From assembly GCF_027943255.1 (NCBI RefSeq), contig NC_072892.1, positions 123,893,792-123,957,791 of the forward strand: DNA of 64,000 bases. Reading direction: 5' to 3'. The stretch comes from Anastrepha obliqua. Taxonomy: Eukaryota > Arthropoda > Insecta > Diptera > Tephritidae. Below, one piece after another: positions 33,641-45,079 of this stretch. A program made the translations under genes and the position numbers. Below the pieces are notes generated by a model. It did not search any database, was not told the DNA's origin, and saw nothing but the letters and a program-made list of their open reading frames with translations. The first letter of the stretch is position 1. Every line of letters begins with the position of its first letter.

Positions 33641-34406
33641 CGGTCGCTCTTTATGTAAATCGTATACATAATGGCTGATCCAATTCATGATTTCTGCGGA
33701 ACTGACTTCGCTTATTGGCTCTGGTTCCTGTGGGGTAATCGCTTAGGTATGTTTCATGGAGCACTAGCCTGTCACTTACGCATAATTCTAGAGTATGTGA
33801 GCTTCGTGTTTTCAATATTTTAATTTATTTTTCATTTATTGAAAAAAATATTTGCAGTATTTGGCAACGGAATAATTTCAGGCACTCCCAAATTTTCTGA
33901 GAAATTATTATGACACAGCAATAAGTAGACAAAAAAAAATCCAAGTGGAGTGTGCATTGGAGAACTTTGTTTATTTGGCAGCCAGTTTTAGCAGCGAGTA
34001 TAGTGCCAGGTTATTCATGCAACGGAGAATAATTCTAACTACCAAGAATTGTCAATTTGACAGAGAAAAAAATTAAATCAAGACAATCCCGTTATATGAT
34101 GCAAAAATACGCGGGATTGTCTTGAATTGTGTTTTTAGCTGTACGATGGAAGAGTCTTGTCGAGGCCCTATGCTCCCGAGTAGTGAACAAAGAAAAAAAA
34201 TATATTTTTTAAATAGTTTTGGCTGCAGCTTACGCTTAACAAGAACTAAATATAACATTTGAATGTCTTAAATCGTATGCAGTTGTTAATATTTTTTTAT
34301 TTATTTAGCATAAAAACAAAAATAAAAATAAAATAAATACACCCATCGCTTAGAGACAGCCAATGCTAAATAAAAATTCGCGAATGTTGCTATTTATATT
34401 TCTAGC
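33641..34406. other. unassigned DNA with a short hairpin
   Basis: No gene recognised. It includes a perfect 14-bp inverted repeat at 34078-34125 (listed separately). Confidence 0.4.
34078..34125. repeat. 14-bp perfect inverted repeat, 20-nt loop
   Basis: TCAAGACAATCCCG at 34078-34091 is the exact reverse complement of 34112-34125. Predicted stem-loop; no poly-T follows and there is no neighbouring gene. Function unknown. Confidence 0.75.
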
Positions 34407-34860
34407 CTAACAATGAAAAAAGGAATATCGGTGTTTGAAAATGATTTTATATTTATCAAAAACATTCTTTATGATGAGCAATACACTTTTGCATTTTTTA
34501 AACCAATTTTCGACGAGTTTCCAGTGCGCTTTTTCAATTGTGTGTGGTACATCGCGAACACACATTTTTTTCACAAGCGGATCATGCAAAATCTTATTGA
34601 TGCTCGTCATACTCATACTAATGCCCAAGGATGCATGAACAATCACACTGTTTGTAAAGCGACGGCTTCAAAAGCCTTCCCAGAATTCATCGTTAAGCGA
34701 ACAGTGTGACGAGCAAATTCCTTAAACCAATTTTTTACGGTCCTAAGGGATGTTGTTTGCTCGCGGTATAATGATTTCAGTTTATAAATTTGAGCTCATC
34801 ATTACTCTCCTTTTGATGCGGGTCAAAACTTATGAGAAATAATCGCACGAAAATGTTCAC
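34407..34860 (-). mobile_element. mariner N-terminal fragment
   Basis: The minus-strand readings RTVKNWFKEFARHTVRL, then IVHASLGISMSMTSINKILH and VRDVPHTIEKAHWKLVENWF after a shift, correspond to the second helix-turn-helix and linker of DD34D mariners (ASLGISSTSIHSILHEHL-type). The catalytic domain is absent and the downstream part decays. Confidence 0.55.
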
Positions 34861-34983
34861 GATGTAAATACGTTTTGATTTTGCCGAAATGAATTTGTAA
34901 AGCCACTGTAAGCAGCACATTTCTGGCTTACACATCAAAACGTGCTGAGTGCCTTTAGGGTACTTTCTGAGCGCGAACTCGGA

Positions 34984-35307
34984 TTAAGCATAGCCCCAAC
35001 AGTCTCCGAAACTGGTGCCAGAACGGGAACCAATATAGTTTTCTCGGATGCGGTGACATAATAGACAGGGGATACCTGCATCATAACCACATCTAAGTTC
35101 ACGCAATTGCATCACGGACCAGACGCTTTTTTCATAGCCATTAGTGCAATGGTTTTTTTCAGAGTTGCATCCGATTAAAATACAGCCAAGAGGAAGATAC
35201 GAATTTAGCACATTACTTTCGTACGTAAAAGAAAACATCAGAGCGCTGAAACGTAAATGAGCTGGTCCAGCCTCCTCAGGATCAGCTGCAGGATTAGCAG
35301 GAGTCAC
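34984..35307 (-). CDS. unidentified 107-codon open frame
   Basis: An open frame beginning MTPANPAADPEEAGPAHLRF, with five cysteines (including CGYDAGIPCLLCHRIRENY) and ending FGDCWGYA. I do not recognise it. The upstream part of the same frame (to about 35520) has scattered stops and a Glu/Pro/Val-rich flavour such as SVEPVKAMEV, reminiscent of a retroelement ORF1 linker. A degenerate retroelement gag-like piece is possible. There is no promoter, splice or tail evidence. Confidence 0.2.
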   Translation of the reverse strand: MTPANPAADPEEAGPAHLRFSALMFSFTYESNVLNSYLPLGCILIGCNSEKNHCTNGYEKSVWSVMQLRELRCGYDAGIPCLLCHRIRENYIGSRSGTSFGDCWGYA

Positions 35308-35330
35308 CTACACCTCCATAGCTTTCACTG

Positions 35331-36529
35331 GTTCCACTGAGTCAAGCTCATTTTCATCCAACAATAGGCTCTCGATAGAACTACGAATAGAGCCCTACGC
35401 GGGGAAGCCGTCTAATAGGTGTCCACCCTCAAACGTTTATGGTAAAATATGTCAAACTTTCCAATGGAAATACCAGCTGGCGTCTGGCATTACTAGAAGT
35501 TCCCAAGGTCCAGAAACTTAAATAGCAACTCTCATAAAATTACAAACAGCTCTGATGACACAAATCAATTTTAAAAATTAACTGCATTCAGCTGAAACTT
35601 CATCCTATTATGAACTGATATCTGAACTTGGATTTCCTATAGGGCACCCTTACTCGACGTTACACATTGCAACACTTTCCATTCACATGCGATTGCAGTC
35701 ATAAGAACGTGTGTGTGTGTGTGTTGAAAGTTAACACATCGCAAAACTGTTTGCCACTCCTAATGCTGGTGCTCCCGTAAAGATATCTATTTGATGGCTT
35801 GTCAAAAAGTGCATTTGTATGCATGACGTAGACATGCATAGCAACAACAACAATAATAGCAACAACGACAGCTACTAATATCGCGTTAGTATAAGCAACG
35901 CGTGCCACTCCAAAAAACATGCCACGTACGTGCCATAATAGCGGTTGATAGTTATGCAACGCGTGCAGCATGCCACCGTGCACCAAGCCAGCTTCACCCA
36001 CACAATGCACCTATACTTACAAGCTGCAGCACACACATACACACACGCATACCGCCGGCATGGCACATTTTACCGCGCGTTGCATGTTTCTTGCGGCTTG
36101 CTGCTCGTCGCTCATTGCTATCTGTCACGCAAGTGACAATTGCCAACGCAACACTACACTGCAAACTAATGATCCACCGCAATTCAATTCCTGTTTTGCT
36201 TATTACTCGTATTGTTGCTTGTTACTACACACACACACACAGATTTGATTGGATGTGGGAGCTTGCCTTCGTTGCTATTGCATTTATACACGCGCGTTGT
36301 TGTCATTGTCAGCAAATTGGCAAATTAACGCGCTGCAATGATAAACTGAATATGAAATTTCAATTAAGCTCTAACCACTTACGCAAATGCTCGTGTATGT
36401 ATGGATGTATATGTACTATGTATATGGAGATCCATGATAAGCCGAAAAAAAATCTACAAAATTTCATTTGAAAAATTTTCATAGCTCATTAATTGGCAAA
36501 AAGCAGCACAAAACAAAAACTCATACGCC
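35331..36529. other. unassigned DNA with GT/CA microsatellites
   Basis: (GT)n at 35708-35721, CAA-rich tract at 35840-35865, CA-rich tracts at 36028-36050 and 36223-36240. Long overlapping open frames at 35902-36471 arise from CA-rich composition and have no motif. Confidence 0.4.
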
Positions 36530-36531
36530 TA

Positions 36532-37618
36532 CGAGGTGTGTTCAAAAAATATCGCGAATTTTGTGTTTTTTCAAAAATTAATTTATTTATTCTTTAATAT
36601 CTATTTTGTCCCCTTCAAAGTGCACTGCTACCAACGTTTTTTCCAATCTTCGAAGCACTTCAAAAAATTATTTTCTTTTATCTTGTTCAGCTCCTCCTTC
36701 GATGCCGTCGTTTTCTCGTCAGTCATAGCGTAGCGTGGTCCTGTCGAGGCCCATTTCGGGAGCAAGAAAAAGTCACAACGGGTCAGATCTGAGGAATACG
36801 GTGGCTGTGGCATCATTAGTGTGTTGTTTTTGGCCAAAAAGTCGCGCACAAGCAATGCACAACGCCCCTGCAACCGAAGAAAACGGTAAACTTTTACATT
36901 CGACCGATTGGCGCGCTTTTTTCGGTTTTGGTTCGTACGGCAGCTCCCATTGAGATTATTGAACACTGGTTTCCACGACATGACCATACACCCACGAGAC
37001 CCTCTGGAGCAAATTTGGGTCGTCATGGACAGAGTCCCACATCTAATTAGCAATGTTCATGCGATGCTTCTTTTGGTCGAAATTGAGCAGTTTTGGTACG
37101 AACTTTGCGGTGACCCGTCTCATGCCCAAATCATGGAAAGGTCCTCAGCAACTTCTCTGACGGTGATTCGACGATTGGCCAACACCATTTTCTTCACTTC
37201 ATAAATTTTTTCGTCTGTTGTTGAAGTGCTCGGGCATCCGCCACGCTTTTCGGCGTTCACATCTTCTCGGCCTTTTGAGAACATTTGATACCACCGATAA
37301 ACGTTGCTTTGGTCCAAAGTAACTTTTCCGTATGACACAGTCAACATTCGGAAAGCATCCGCACACTTAATTTCGCTTTTGACACAAAATTCGATACAGA
37401 TTCTTTGATCCATCTTTTTGAATAGGTACAAATCGAAAACGAGCCGAAACACGTGCAAGCAAGCAGCTGTCAACAATTAACTGAACATTCAAAATGGCCG
37501 AACTTGTTGGCATGAGTGAGAGACATGAGTACCAACATATCCCCACAAAAAAATCGAAATTTGAATATACGTAAGCTGTGAAAATTCAAAATTCGGAATA
37601 CTTTTTGAACACACCTCG
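36532..37618 (-). mobile_element. mariner with intact terminal repeats, internally deleted
   Basis: Terminal inverted repeats start CGAGGTGTGTTCAAAAAxTA at both ends (36532-36561 and 37589-37618 reverse complement), three mismatches in 30. TA is at 36530-36531 and 37619-37620. It is the same family as 45080-46293. At 1087 bp it is shorter than that copy because two coding blocks are missing. Confidence 0.88.
36628..37413 (-). pseudogene. mariner transposase remnant
   Basis: Starts MDQRICIEFCVKSEIKCADA at 37413 with the N-terminal helices (YGKVTLDQSNVYRWYQMFSK) and EKRGGCPSTSTTDEKIYEVK through VREVAEDLS, then a frameshift. A deletion removes the first catalytic block (GDESWVY in the sister copy). 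Another deletion joins SNVKVYRFLRLQG to LLVRDFLAKNNTLMMPQPPY, removing HHDNAPAH. The third block survives as SSDLTRCDFFLLPK with P changed to S. It ends CFEDWKKRW-stop, earlier than the family's C-terminus. Non-functional. Confidence 0.8.
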
Positions 37619-37620
37619 TA

Positions 37621-38689
37621 TGCCGAAAATAATACCACTTTGCTGAAATCGCACTGAATTTGCAAAGTACTAAAGCCAACCATCATCATCCCAACAGATC
37701 TCTCTCCCACCCCTCACACGCTCATACGCACTTCCATAGGCCTGCACGCCTTTATCTAATTATGATTATGACCTCGGTAATTAAATCAAAAATTTGCTTG
37801 TTTATTTTCTTGTTTGTTGGTGCTAGATAATGATTACGTGCAGCGAAATTTCGACCTGACCTCAGCGGGCGTCTGTGTAGTTGCAGTTGATTGTTTTGCT
37901 TGCGCATGCACGAGCGCAGTGGTATTAGTGGTTGCGGATGAGTGGTATGCGTGAGGTAATTAAAATTGATGGCAACAAATTTGCAATAATCGAGGTTTTT
38001 CTTTCTTATATTGCTATGTTTCTACTTGTATTTATGTATATATGTATAGGTGTGTATGTATTCACATCATAGCTTCGGGGCGCAAAAGTTCACAATCGAA
38101 AATGATTAATTACACTTTGATAACTTAATGAGCGATAAGCATGCGCTTCATCTCCACCTTCTTAGTTCCACTTCCTGCTATTTCTCCTATTATAAGTAAT
38201 TAACAGCTCCCACTCCTCTCTGGTGAAGTTGATGAGATTATTTTCGTTTATATTCTGCCATGGCAACTCTCTCGTATTTATTTTTCTTACAAGTATTTCC
38301 CCATACTGTAATTTCTCTGTGTTGGTGTTTGGTTTACTTATTTACGTATGTATCATGTTTTGCTGCTTTGTCTTGCCTGAACACTCTCGGACATTATTTA
38401 CCGTCATAGTTGCGATGGCAATCGCTATCGGTTGGAGGCGTAACAGAAATCAATACGCGTGAAATAGATATCAGTAATTATTAAATCACAAATAATGCGT
38501 AAGCTTGATTTCCAACGAAAATAGAATGATGGGGAATAGAATACGAAGCCTAAGGATATTTACTTAAATATACTAACAATAAAATTATATTTTGGAGTAC
38601 ACAAATACTATTACATTTAAGATTTAAATGAGTTGAGTGCTAGTTGGAATATATGATTGAATTTGTGCAAGACAGCCGTTCGATATGGT
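37621..38689. other. unassigned DNA
   Basis: About 1.1 kb between mariner and SINE. There are no supported features, only short overlapping open frames. Confidence 0.4.
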
Positions 38690-38880
38690 TCGAAGCCACT
38701 GGTTGGCGCGTACACCCCTTGTTTGTGGGTGTTAGCCGAGCTCCTCCTCCTATTTTGGAGTGCGTCTCGATGTAATTCCACAAATGGAGGGACCTACAGT
38801 TTCAAGCCGACTCCGAGCGGCAAATATTTCTTATAAGGAGCTTTTTCATGGCATAAATTCACTCGGAGGTTTGCCACTCT
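38690..38880 (-). mobile_element. SINE body, 5' (head) truncated
   Basis: The minus-strand reading contains CCTCCGAGTGAATTTATGCC, ATGAAAAAGCTCCTTATAAG, GTCGGCTTGAAACTGTAGGT, CCTCCATTTGTGGAA and GGAGGAGGAGCTCGGCTAAC. It ends GGGGTGTACGCGCCAAC. These blocks are shared with the copies at 43437-43725, 53010-53215 and 62132-62375. The tRNA-like head is missing; the truncation point meets the mariner remnant at about 38881, consistent with insertion into it. Confidence 0.8.
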
Positions 38881-39563
38881 TGGATTATCATTCGCCCAAA
38901 TGCGGCAATTCTGCTTATTGACGAATCCACTGAGGTGAAAATGTGCCTCATCACTGAAGATGATTTTCTTCGAAAATTGTACATTCACTGTTGCCATTTC
39001 CTGCCACCATTCTGACCATTCTGGACGACGCTTGAAATGGTGAAGAGGCTTTAGTTCTTAATTACACCTTGTAAGCGTGTAAATGCAAGTCTTTATGCAT
39101 AATGTTCATCAACGACGAGAGTGAGAGGTGCAATTGTTGGGCACGACGACGAGTTGAGGTGGACGGCTCTTCCACCACACTATCGCGAACAGCAGCAATA
39201 TTTTCTGCAGTACGAGCTGTGTGAGCATGCACTGGTGTTTTCACATCTCCTGCAGACCCGATTTGCTCAAACTTTTGCACAATTTTTGCGATTGTACGCA
39301 CATTTGGACGATTAAATTGACCGAAAAAATCACGAAGTGCGCGATATGCATTTTAATTTGAACGCCCGTTTTCATAATAAGCCTGAATAACTTTAACGCA
39401 TTGCTCGATTGTGTAATTTTACATGGTTCAAATTGAGTTTGTCAAATGTCAAATGTTTTTTTCAAAGTTTGAAAAATGTCAAATGAAATGCAGAAAAAAA
39501 CTTGACGCTTAGGTTTGGTTTACATTCAACATCGGCCCTTACAATTTAACCACCCTTTATTAG
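38881..39563 (-). mobile_element. 5' half of a mariner-like element (DUF4817 type)
   Basis: Reading down from about 39420: NYTIEQCVKVIQAYYENGRS, ALRDFFGQFNRPNVRTIAKI, FEQIGSAGDVKTPVHA, ENIAAVRDSVVEEPSTSTRR, LMNIMHKDLHLHAYKV-stop. It then continues FSKKIIFSDEAHFHLSGF and VNKQNCRIWANDNPRV with the first catalytic aspartate intact. It stops abruptly at the SINE. The right end, CATCGGCCCTTACAATTTAACCACCC before TTTA at about 39535-39563, may be the terminal repeat. The catalytic second half is not found on the other side of the SINE. Confidence 0.75.
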
Positions 39564-41146
39564 CACCCGTATGGCCAGGTCACCATTTTTATAACTTGAT
39601 TTAGCATTTTTTTTTTTGTTATTTAGTCTCGGAGTTTTAGTTCTTTCTTCATGACAGTTTTATATAATGTATGAACATTTTGAACCCTCAAACTTCCCTT
39701 AGCTGCCTGCATCAAGGCATCAGATTGTGTGAGGTAAGCGCATCAATCAAGGAGCTGCTTGCGAAACTCAGTAGAAAACAAAACCAGCAGCGATATTTTC
39801 ATTTGAACTGAAGCGAAGAAAGCACCCTCTATTTTGATATCTTGCACTGACACAGTAGACTCAAAATTTTGATAATTTTTTCTTTTTTTTTACAGGTTCT
39901 GTTGGACTATTATAACAACCGAAAGCATCTGAAACTCTTCGACATCAATAATTTTCAGAATTTTTAAATTTTCGTATCGAACTTTAATTAGTATTATTTT
40001 TCTGCATCTGTTGATCAAATTCGAACTCATTTTGTATAAGTCGATTTTAGATTTTCTACTTAAGATCTGCAAACGAGACGTCATCGAACGCTGTGAGCTG
40101 CTCAAAAAAACAACAAAGAGTCTGCTAAAACGGAGACTCGAACTTAGAATAGGTACAAGCCATTGCTCTTGTTCCAGCTTTTAGTGAAATAGTATTAAAA
40201 AAATTTTAAAGAATTCATCAAAATATTGAATTTAATTAAATTTTAAAATTTTGTGCATGCAACACCTTTGCACTGCGTAAGCTCTTTGAAATTTTCCTGA
40301 AAATTTGCAAAATATTCAGAAGTAGGAAAATAAACGAAATTACGCGACTTCATTCACTTTCTCTCTGAACTTTTTCTTCATTTTCCCCAAGCTTATTAAG
40401 CAGCATTACGGCAAATTTTTGCATACTACAAAATGATGCAACAATGTTTGCAACGCTTTGCTTATTAATAGCCTTATTGTTGGAATATTGCGAAACTATA
40501 AAGTGTAGGTGTATAAGCAATAACAGTAAATTGTTATTGCGAATTCTTTGAATTTCTTCAAAACAAAAATGTCTATGTATTAAATTATGGAGCAATGCAG
40601 TAGAAAGCAGTAATTTATCATTCGTGTAGAAATTATTGGAGCTTGCAATATTACAAAGAAGTTGACGAATGCAGAGCAACATGGCGCAGAAAAAGCTATG
40701 CATAAATAAAACAAAAAGCATTCTAGGAAATAAAACTAGAATTGCTAGCAAAGTGGAATAAAGAAAATGTATTTGTATGTGTAAGTTTGAATAACTTTGT
40801 CGTTTTTGTGCTTGGTTGAGGCTGGAGTTAAAAGGAGAAAATAAAAATTGTGACTTTCTTTGCACTTTACAGATGAAAAGAGGGAAAAGTAAGAATATTT
40901 CTTAGGTGCCAGCGCAAATTGTGTTGAACTCCGGGTGTGATTTAATGCAAAGTTAATTAGCTGCGTGCACATACATAGTTGTATGTTTGCGTACACAGAG
41001 CTCTATGCATACCCAGCAGAGAAAATAAGAAATAGTGAAACAAAGACTGATTCAGAATAAGTAGGATTTTATAAATGGATTTGATAGTGGCGGCAGCTGT
41101 CTGGCTTAAAAATAGAATGCAGAGTTGGTGAGATCGCACCTATCAA
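39564..41146. other. unassigned AT-rich DNA
   Basis: No supported gene. A 171-codon minus-strand open frame at 40350-40865 is Leu/Asn/His/Phe-rich and has no motif. A T-rich tract ending in AG at 39894 resembles an acceptor, but the frame after it stops within 24 codons. Confidence 0.4.
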
Positions 41147-41370
41147 GTGTAGTACTAGTTACAAATGGTACTAGTTCCGAATGGTACTAGTTTCGAATGG
41201 ACTCGTCCTAATGTTACTAGTTCCGAATGGTATTAATTTGAAACCTTACTAGTTTCGAATGGACTAGTTCCTAGTGTTACTAGTTTCCAATGGTACTAAT
41301 TCCAAATAGTACTAGAATAGTGTACCAGTTTCTAAGGGTACTAGTTTCGAATGGCACTAGTTTCGAATAA
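41147..41370 (+). repeat. minisatellite of about 16 bp built on ACTAGT
   Basis: About 13 imperfect units of TACTAGTTTCGAATGG, with variants such as CACTAGTTTCGAA and TACTAATTCCAAA. Each good unit holds the palindrome ACTAGT and the near-palindrome TTCGAA. Unit spacing is irregular toward the middle, indicating decay or partial duplications. Confidence 0.9.
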
Positions 41371-42249
41371 TTGTTAAAAGACCAAACTTCTTAGAACATC
41401 ACTACGAAAAATTTATTAGTTAGGTTATGTTTTATACTTAAGTTAGACTCAACTTGAAGAGATGGCAGCTCATTATTTTCATTCTACATGAAAATACGGT
41501 CGAAAAAATTAGAATGGCCACTCAAACAATGACGATTAGGAGCGAAAAGTGAACAAACACTAAGCGCTAATAAGAATACATCGCAGGTACTTAATATACA
41601 AGCCGATTATCTCCTATGTCGTAATTAGAAAGTGACTTGGTACATCTGACTCTTAGACGCTCGAAAGCCAGAGAAGAGAAGTATAAACTGAGATGGCTCC
41701 AACTCGTCATAATAAAAACAGCTAGATTAATTACATTAACTTTCACTATATGTTTTCCGATCGAAGTTAAAAGGGTACCTTAACATAGCACTAGTAAATA
41801 TTTACATTAGGCCTTATAAACTTTAAATGCTCCCACGACCGCTTCAAATCCACCCGCGGGCAGAAAGTCTTCTAAATTTTGTAAATCATTTTACCCAATA
41901 CTCACGAGAAGACTCAAGACCCAACTATTCAAATACAAACCGCAAGTAGTCAAGGGAACCTCCACACTCCCTTTGCACGAAGAGAGCACCTACCTGCTAC
42001 AATCGTTTCATTGTTTTAAATGATCCAAAAGGTTACTAAATGAGTGGGTACACTCAGAGTAAGGTAAGCATTTGAGTACAGTGGTGTTCCAAGAACATGC
42101 CGCGCTCTACACTTTTATTAGGAAATATAAAACCCGATAAGTTGGGACCGACTTAAAGCTACCAGCAGGTTAGGTAAAACTGCGGCCACTATCCATGAGA
42201 GTGAAGAGGGGGACGCCTATACCTAGAGGCCTACTGTGATACTACAAGT
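41371..42249. other. unassigned DNA
   Basis: No supported feature. The last 200 bases may be the 3' untranslated part of the minus-strand LINE at 42250-43005. Confidence 0.35.
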
Positions 42250-43005
42250 TTGGGCTCACATTCCACCTCTAATTCATTATGTCGCGAAACCACTTCATTT
42301 CTCTAATAAACAATTAAATATTGTCGATGTTTGCTGATTCCAAGAGACATCCATAGAATTACGAGTTTAGAGAACGATCTCGCGTTCTGGTAAGATCAGC
42401 ACAGTGACAGAGAAATAGTTTAACGCTCAAGATGTAGAGCTCATTAGTGCAGATGCGACAGAAGGCAGCGGAAAGAAACCCCATACGTTTCCCATTATCC
42501 AGTGCCCGGTTTTGATACCAACTACTTTACTAATCGGAAGGCGGTATAGATCGATGAGGCTCATAGTTCTCTCTCTTCTCTTCTTCTAGAGCAGACCTGA
42601 CTAGTTACCTTAGATGTAGGATCCATGGGCCTATTATTGGGAGGCGCGGTGTAGATCTGCTGATCCAGAACTTTAAGAAAAAAAATGCCCACGATCAATT
42701 CACCTCCTATCGAGCTCATAAACATTGCTATTTCTGAAAATGTTTCTTTGTCTAGAGACCCAAACAAACAAGTAGCGCACCGCGAACCGTTTAGAATAGA
42801 TACACATTCAATTGCTACTTTCGCTTAAGTACATATTTAGGCCCTGTATTGATTTTATGGCAGCTTACTGTCGGAGTAGATAGTGGTTGGTTTTAGTGCA
42901 ACAGCCTGGTCCACAACACAGCCTGAAATACGCGGCAGTAGTCAAGTAGCCATAGACTGAGATTTAGCGGCAGCCCGAAGGAGTTCCGAGAATTTTGGAA
43001 TGCCT
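42250..43005 (-). mobile_element. heavily decayed RNase-H LINE 3' part
   Basis: In broken minus-strand frames I read CRVFQAV (near the catalytic Glu block), LFVWVSRQRNIFRNSNVYEL (equivalent to L.WVPGHR.I.GN..ADEL), LPISKVVGIKTGHWIMG (LTGH region), FCRICTNE and CHCADLTRTR. The order fits RNase H, LTGH and the cysteine motif of an I-type LINE, but several stops and frameshifts occur. Confidence 0.5.
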
Positions 43006-43436
43006 AAATCTGAAATTTTTCCAGGCTAGACATACATTCGGTCTAATTTCATGTCAATTAGTCGTGAATTTACCATAGATATCTAGAGAGGAAACAACTA
43101 TAGAGTTTCAACAGCCTTGGTAGGGGTAGAAGGCAGAGCTCCTGTAATAAACTTATATATCTTCACCATTTTTCTCTTGGATTTCCTCATTTTTCATAGT
43201 TGACCTCCAAACAGAGAACCCACAAAAGAGAAAGAGCCTTACAACTGCCAAAATATGGCCTATAGTCAATGCCAGCAGGTTAACTGATTCCACATAATCC
43301 ACTACGTTAGCATCTTTATTTAGGTGGCTGTGGGACGGAATGCCGGCTATATATTACGGTTGATGAGATGTCAAACATTTTATTTGAATGTCCTCAAGAG
43401 ATGCATAACTGATCCTATTACTACCAGGAATGTGAC
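43006..43436. other. unassigned DNA, possible LINE trace
   Basis: The reading DEMSNILFECPQEMHN at about 43361-43410 resembles the E...EHILFECP motif near LINE C-termini on the plus strand, but it is too short to assign. Confidence 0.3.
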
Positions 43437-43725
43437 AAGCACCCTTTATTGGGTATTAGGCCGAGCTCCTCCTGCAATTTATAGTGATATTTTTCCACAA
43501 ATGGAGGGGCCTACAGTTTTAGGTCAACTCCGAACAGTAGATGGTTTTTATTAGGAGCTTTTTCGTGGCAGAAATACACTCAGGGGTTGCCATTGCCCGC
43601 CGAAGGACGACCCCTATTAGAAAACTACTTTTTCTATTATTTTGTGTTCATGCACGAAGATTGGGACCTACGCAATACCGAATGATAGTCAAGTACTAAC
43701 CAGTTCAACAACGGCGGCCGCGGAA
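43437..43725 (-). mobile_element. tRNA-derived SINE, near full length
   Basis: The minus-strand order is a tRNA-like head (GCGGCCGCCGTTGAACTGGT ... GTAGGTCCCAATCTTCGTGC, a decayed A and B box), then a T/A-rich link and the body. The body reads CCGAAGG-GGCGGGCAATGGCAA, CTGAGTGTATTTCTGCCACG, AAAAAGCTCCTAATAAAAAC, CCCTCCATTTGTGGAAAAA and GAGGAGCTCGGCCTAATACC. It is about 289 bp, the longest copy in the window, though the B box here is mutated relative to the copies at 18493 and 62132. Confidence 0.8.
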
Positions 43726-45079
43726 ACATTATATTGCAGTATTAAAGATATTTTAAAAAGAGGCAAAAAAAGTAAGACGAACTAGTCATTAGCTCGCAAC
43801 TCAGCAGAAGCAATCCACTGAGGTACAAGTGGATTTCTCGGCAGGGTAGCAAATAAACGCGCGCTATTAATCCCCACACAAATGCAAGCACGCGTATGCG
43901 CTTTAAATCCAAAGTCACTTAAAAGTAGCTGCTAAACTGACTGTGGGAATTTACAAAATAGCTTGCGCTGCTAAAGAAGAAAGAAGAAGCTCAACAGATT
44001 TTGCAATGCAAATTTGCCGGCAAAGTCGACTGGTGTCGTCAACAAACACAATTGCCACCAAGTCAGAAACGCCGGCAAGTCATACGAAATGCAAGCAATG
44101 AGGAAATCAACCCGCATGATGTGTGGTAATCTGGAATGCGATAGTCGAAGCAGCAGCGGTGCAGGCGCCACCTCTAAAGTCAGCGTCAAAGCCTGCAGCG
44201 TACGCACAAGCAAAATGAATGAATGATGGGAAAAAACTTTTTCGATTAAAGTTCATAATTGCATTGCTATGCAACACATGCATGCAATAATGCATAAACA
44301 CACACATGCACAAGCCCACTAGCGCACACACACAAACACAAATATCACATGCACGAGCACATGCGCTTGCAGCAAATAATTTTGCAAAGATACAGATGGC
44401 TTAATACATGTATGTATAGTTAAACATATACACACACGCTAATATATTTTTGTATCTAAATGCAGGCACATGTATGTAGTTATATGTAAGAGTACATACA
44501 CAAGCACACGCGCGATTGCATTCAATGGAAAACGGCAAGTGCAATGGAGGCAGTGGCGCTGGTACTGCCTCTTTTTTCTTCTATCTGGGGCGCGCTTCTG
44601 CTTTATACTAATTTAGTACGCTTTCAAGCAACCAGAATGTACTGAGCAAATGGAGCGAGGAGTAGAGAATAGGTGGATGGTATAAACGCAAGATATCAGC
44701 GCCAGCAGAATGAATGGGGAAGCAAGCAAAAAATGTTTTAATTGGAAATCTCTGGCTTACGGCGTAAATCGTATGAAACTGAAACATGCACAGTTATACG
44801 CACACCATCACGCATTTCCTTGTTTCTGTAAGCAAACGCTGTAAAAAATTCTGCGCCTTATATTTAAAGCGAGTAAGCCCGGACTAGGTTCCCATGGGTG
44901 CAATTGGGTGCAATAATTAAAGAACGACAGAGCATCGATTTTAAGGCCAAACCGAAACTAGACTTTTTAAAACAACAAAGGAAACTTATAGGTAGCTTCA
45001 CCTTACAAGCGGCCCTTTCTATTAGTATAGAGCTGAGATGCATTACTGAACAATTACTCACTAGAAGAGTAGATAGATA
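43726..45079. other. unassigned DNA with CA-rich tracts
   Basis: CA/CACACG-rich tracts at about 44298-44340 and 44430-44520. No supported gene; open frames at 43971-44331 overlap on both strands and lack motifs. Confidence 0.4.

Noticed and set aside
35902..36471. 189-codon plus-strand open frame and its shadows
   Set aside because: Arises from CA-rich sequence with three overlapping frames on both strands; no motif.
39880..39970. Exon after a T-rich acceptor
   Set aside because: Frame stops after about 24 codons in the only long frame, with no donor at a sensible place.
40350..40865. 171-codon minus-strand open frame
   Set aside because: Low-complexity Leu/Asn/Phe/His-rich translation in AT-rich DNA, no domain, no splice or promoter context, overlapping other frames.
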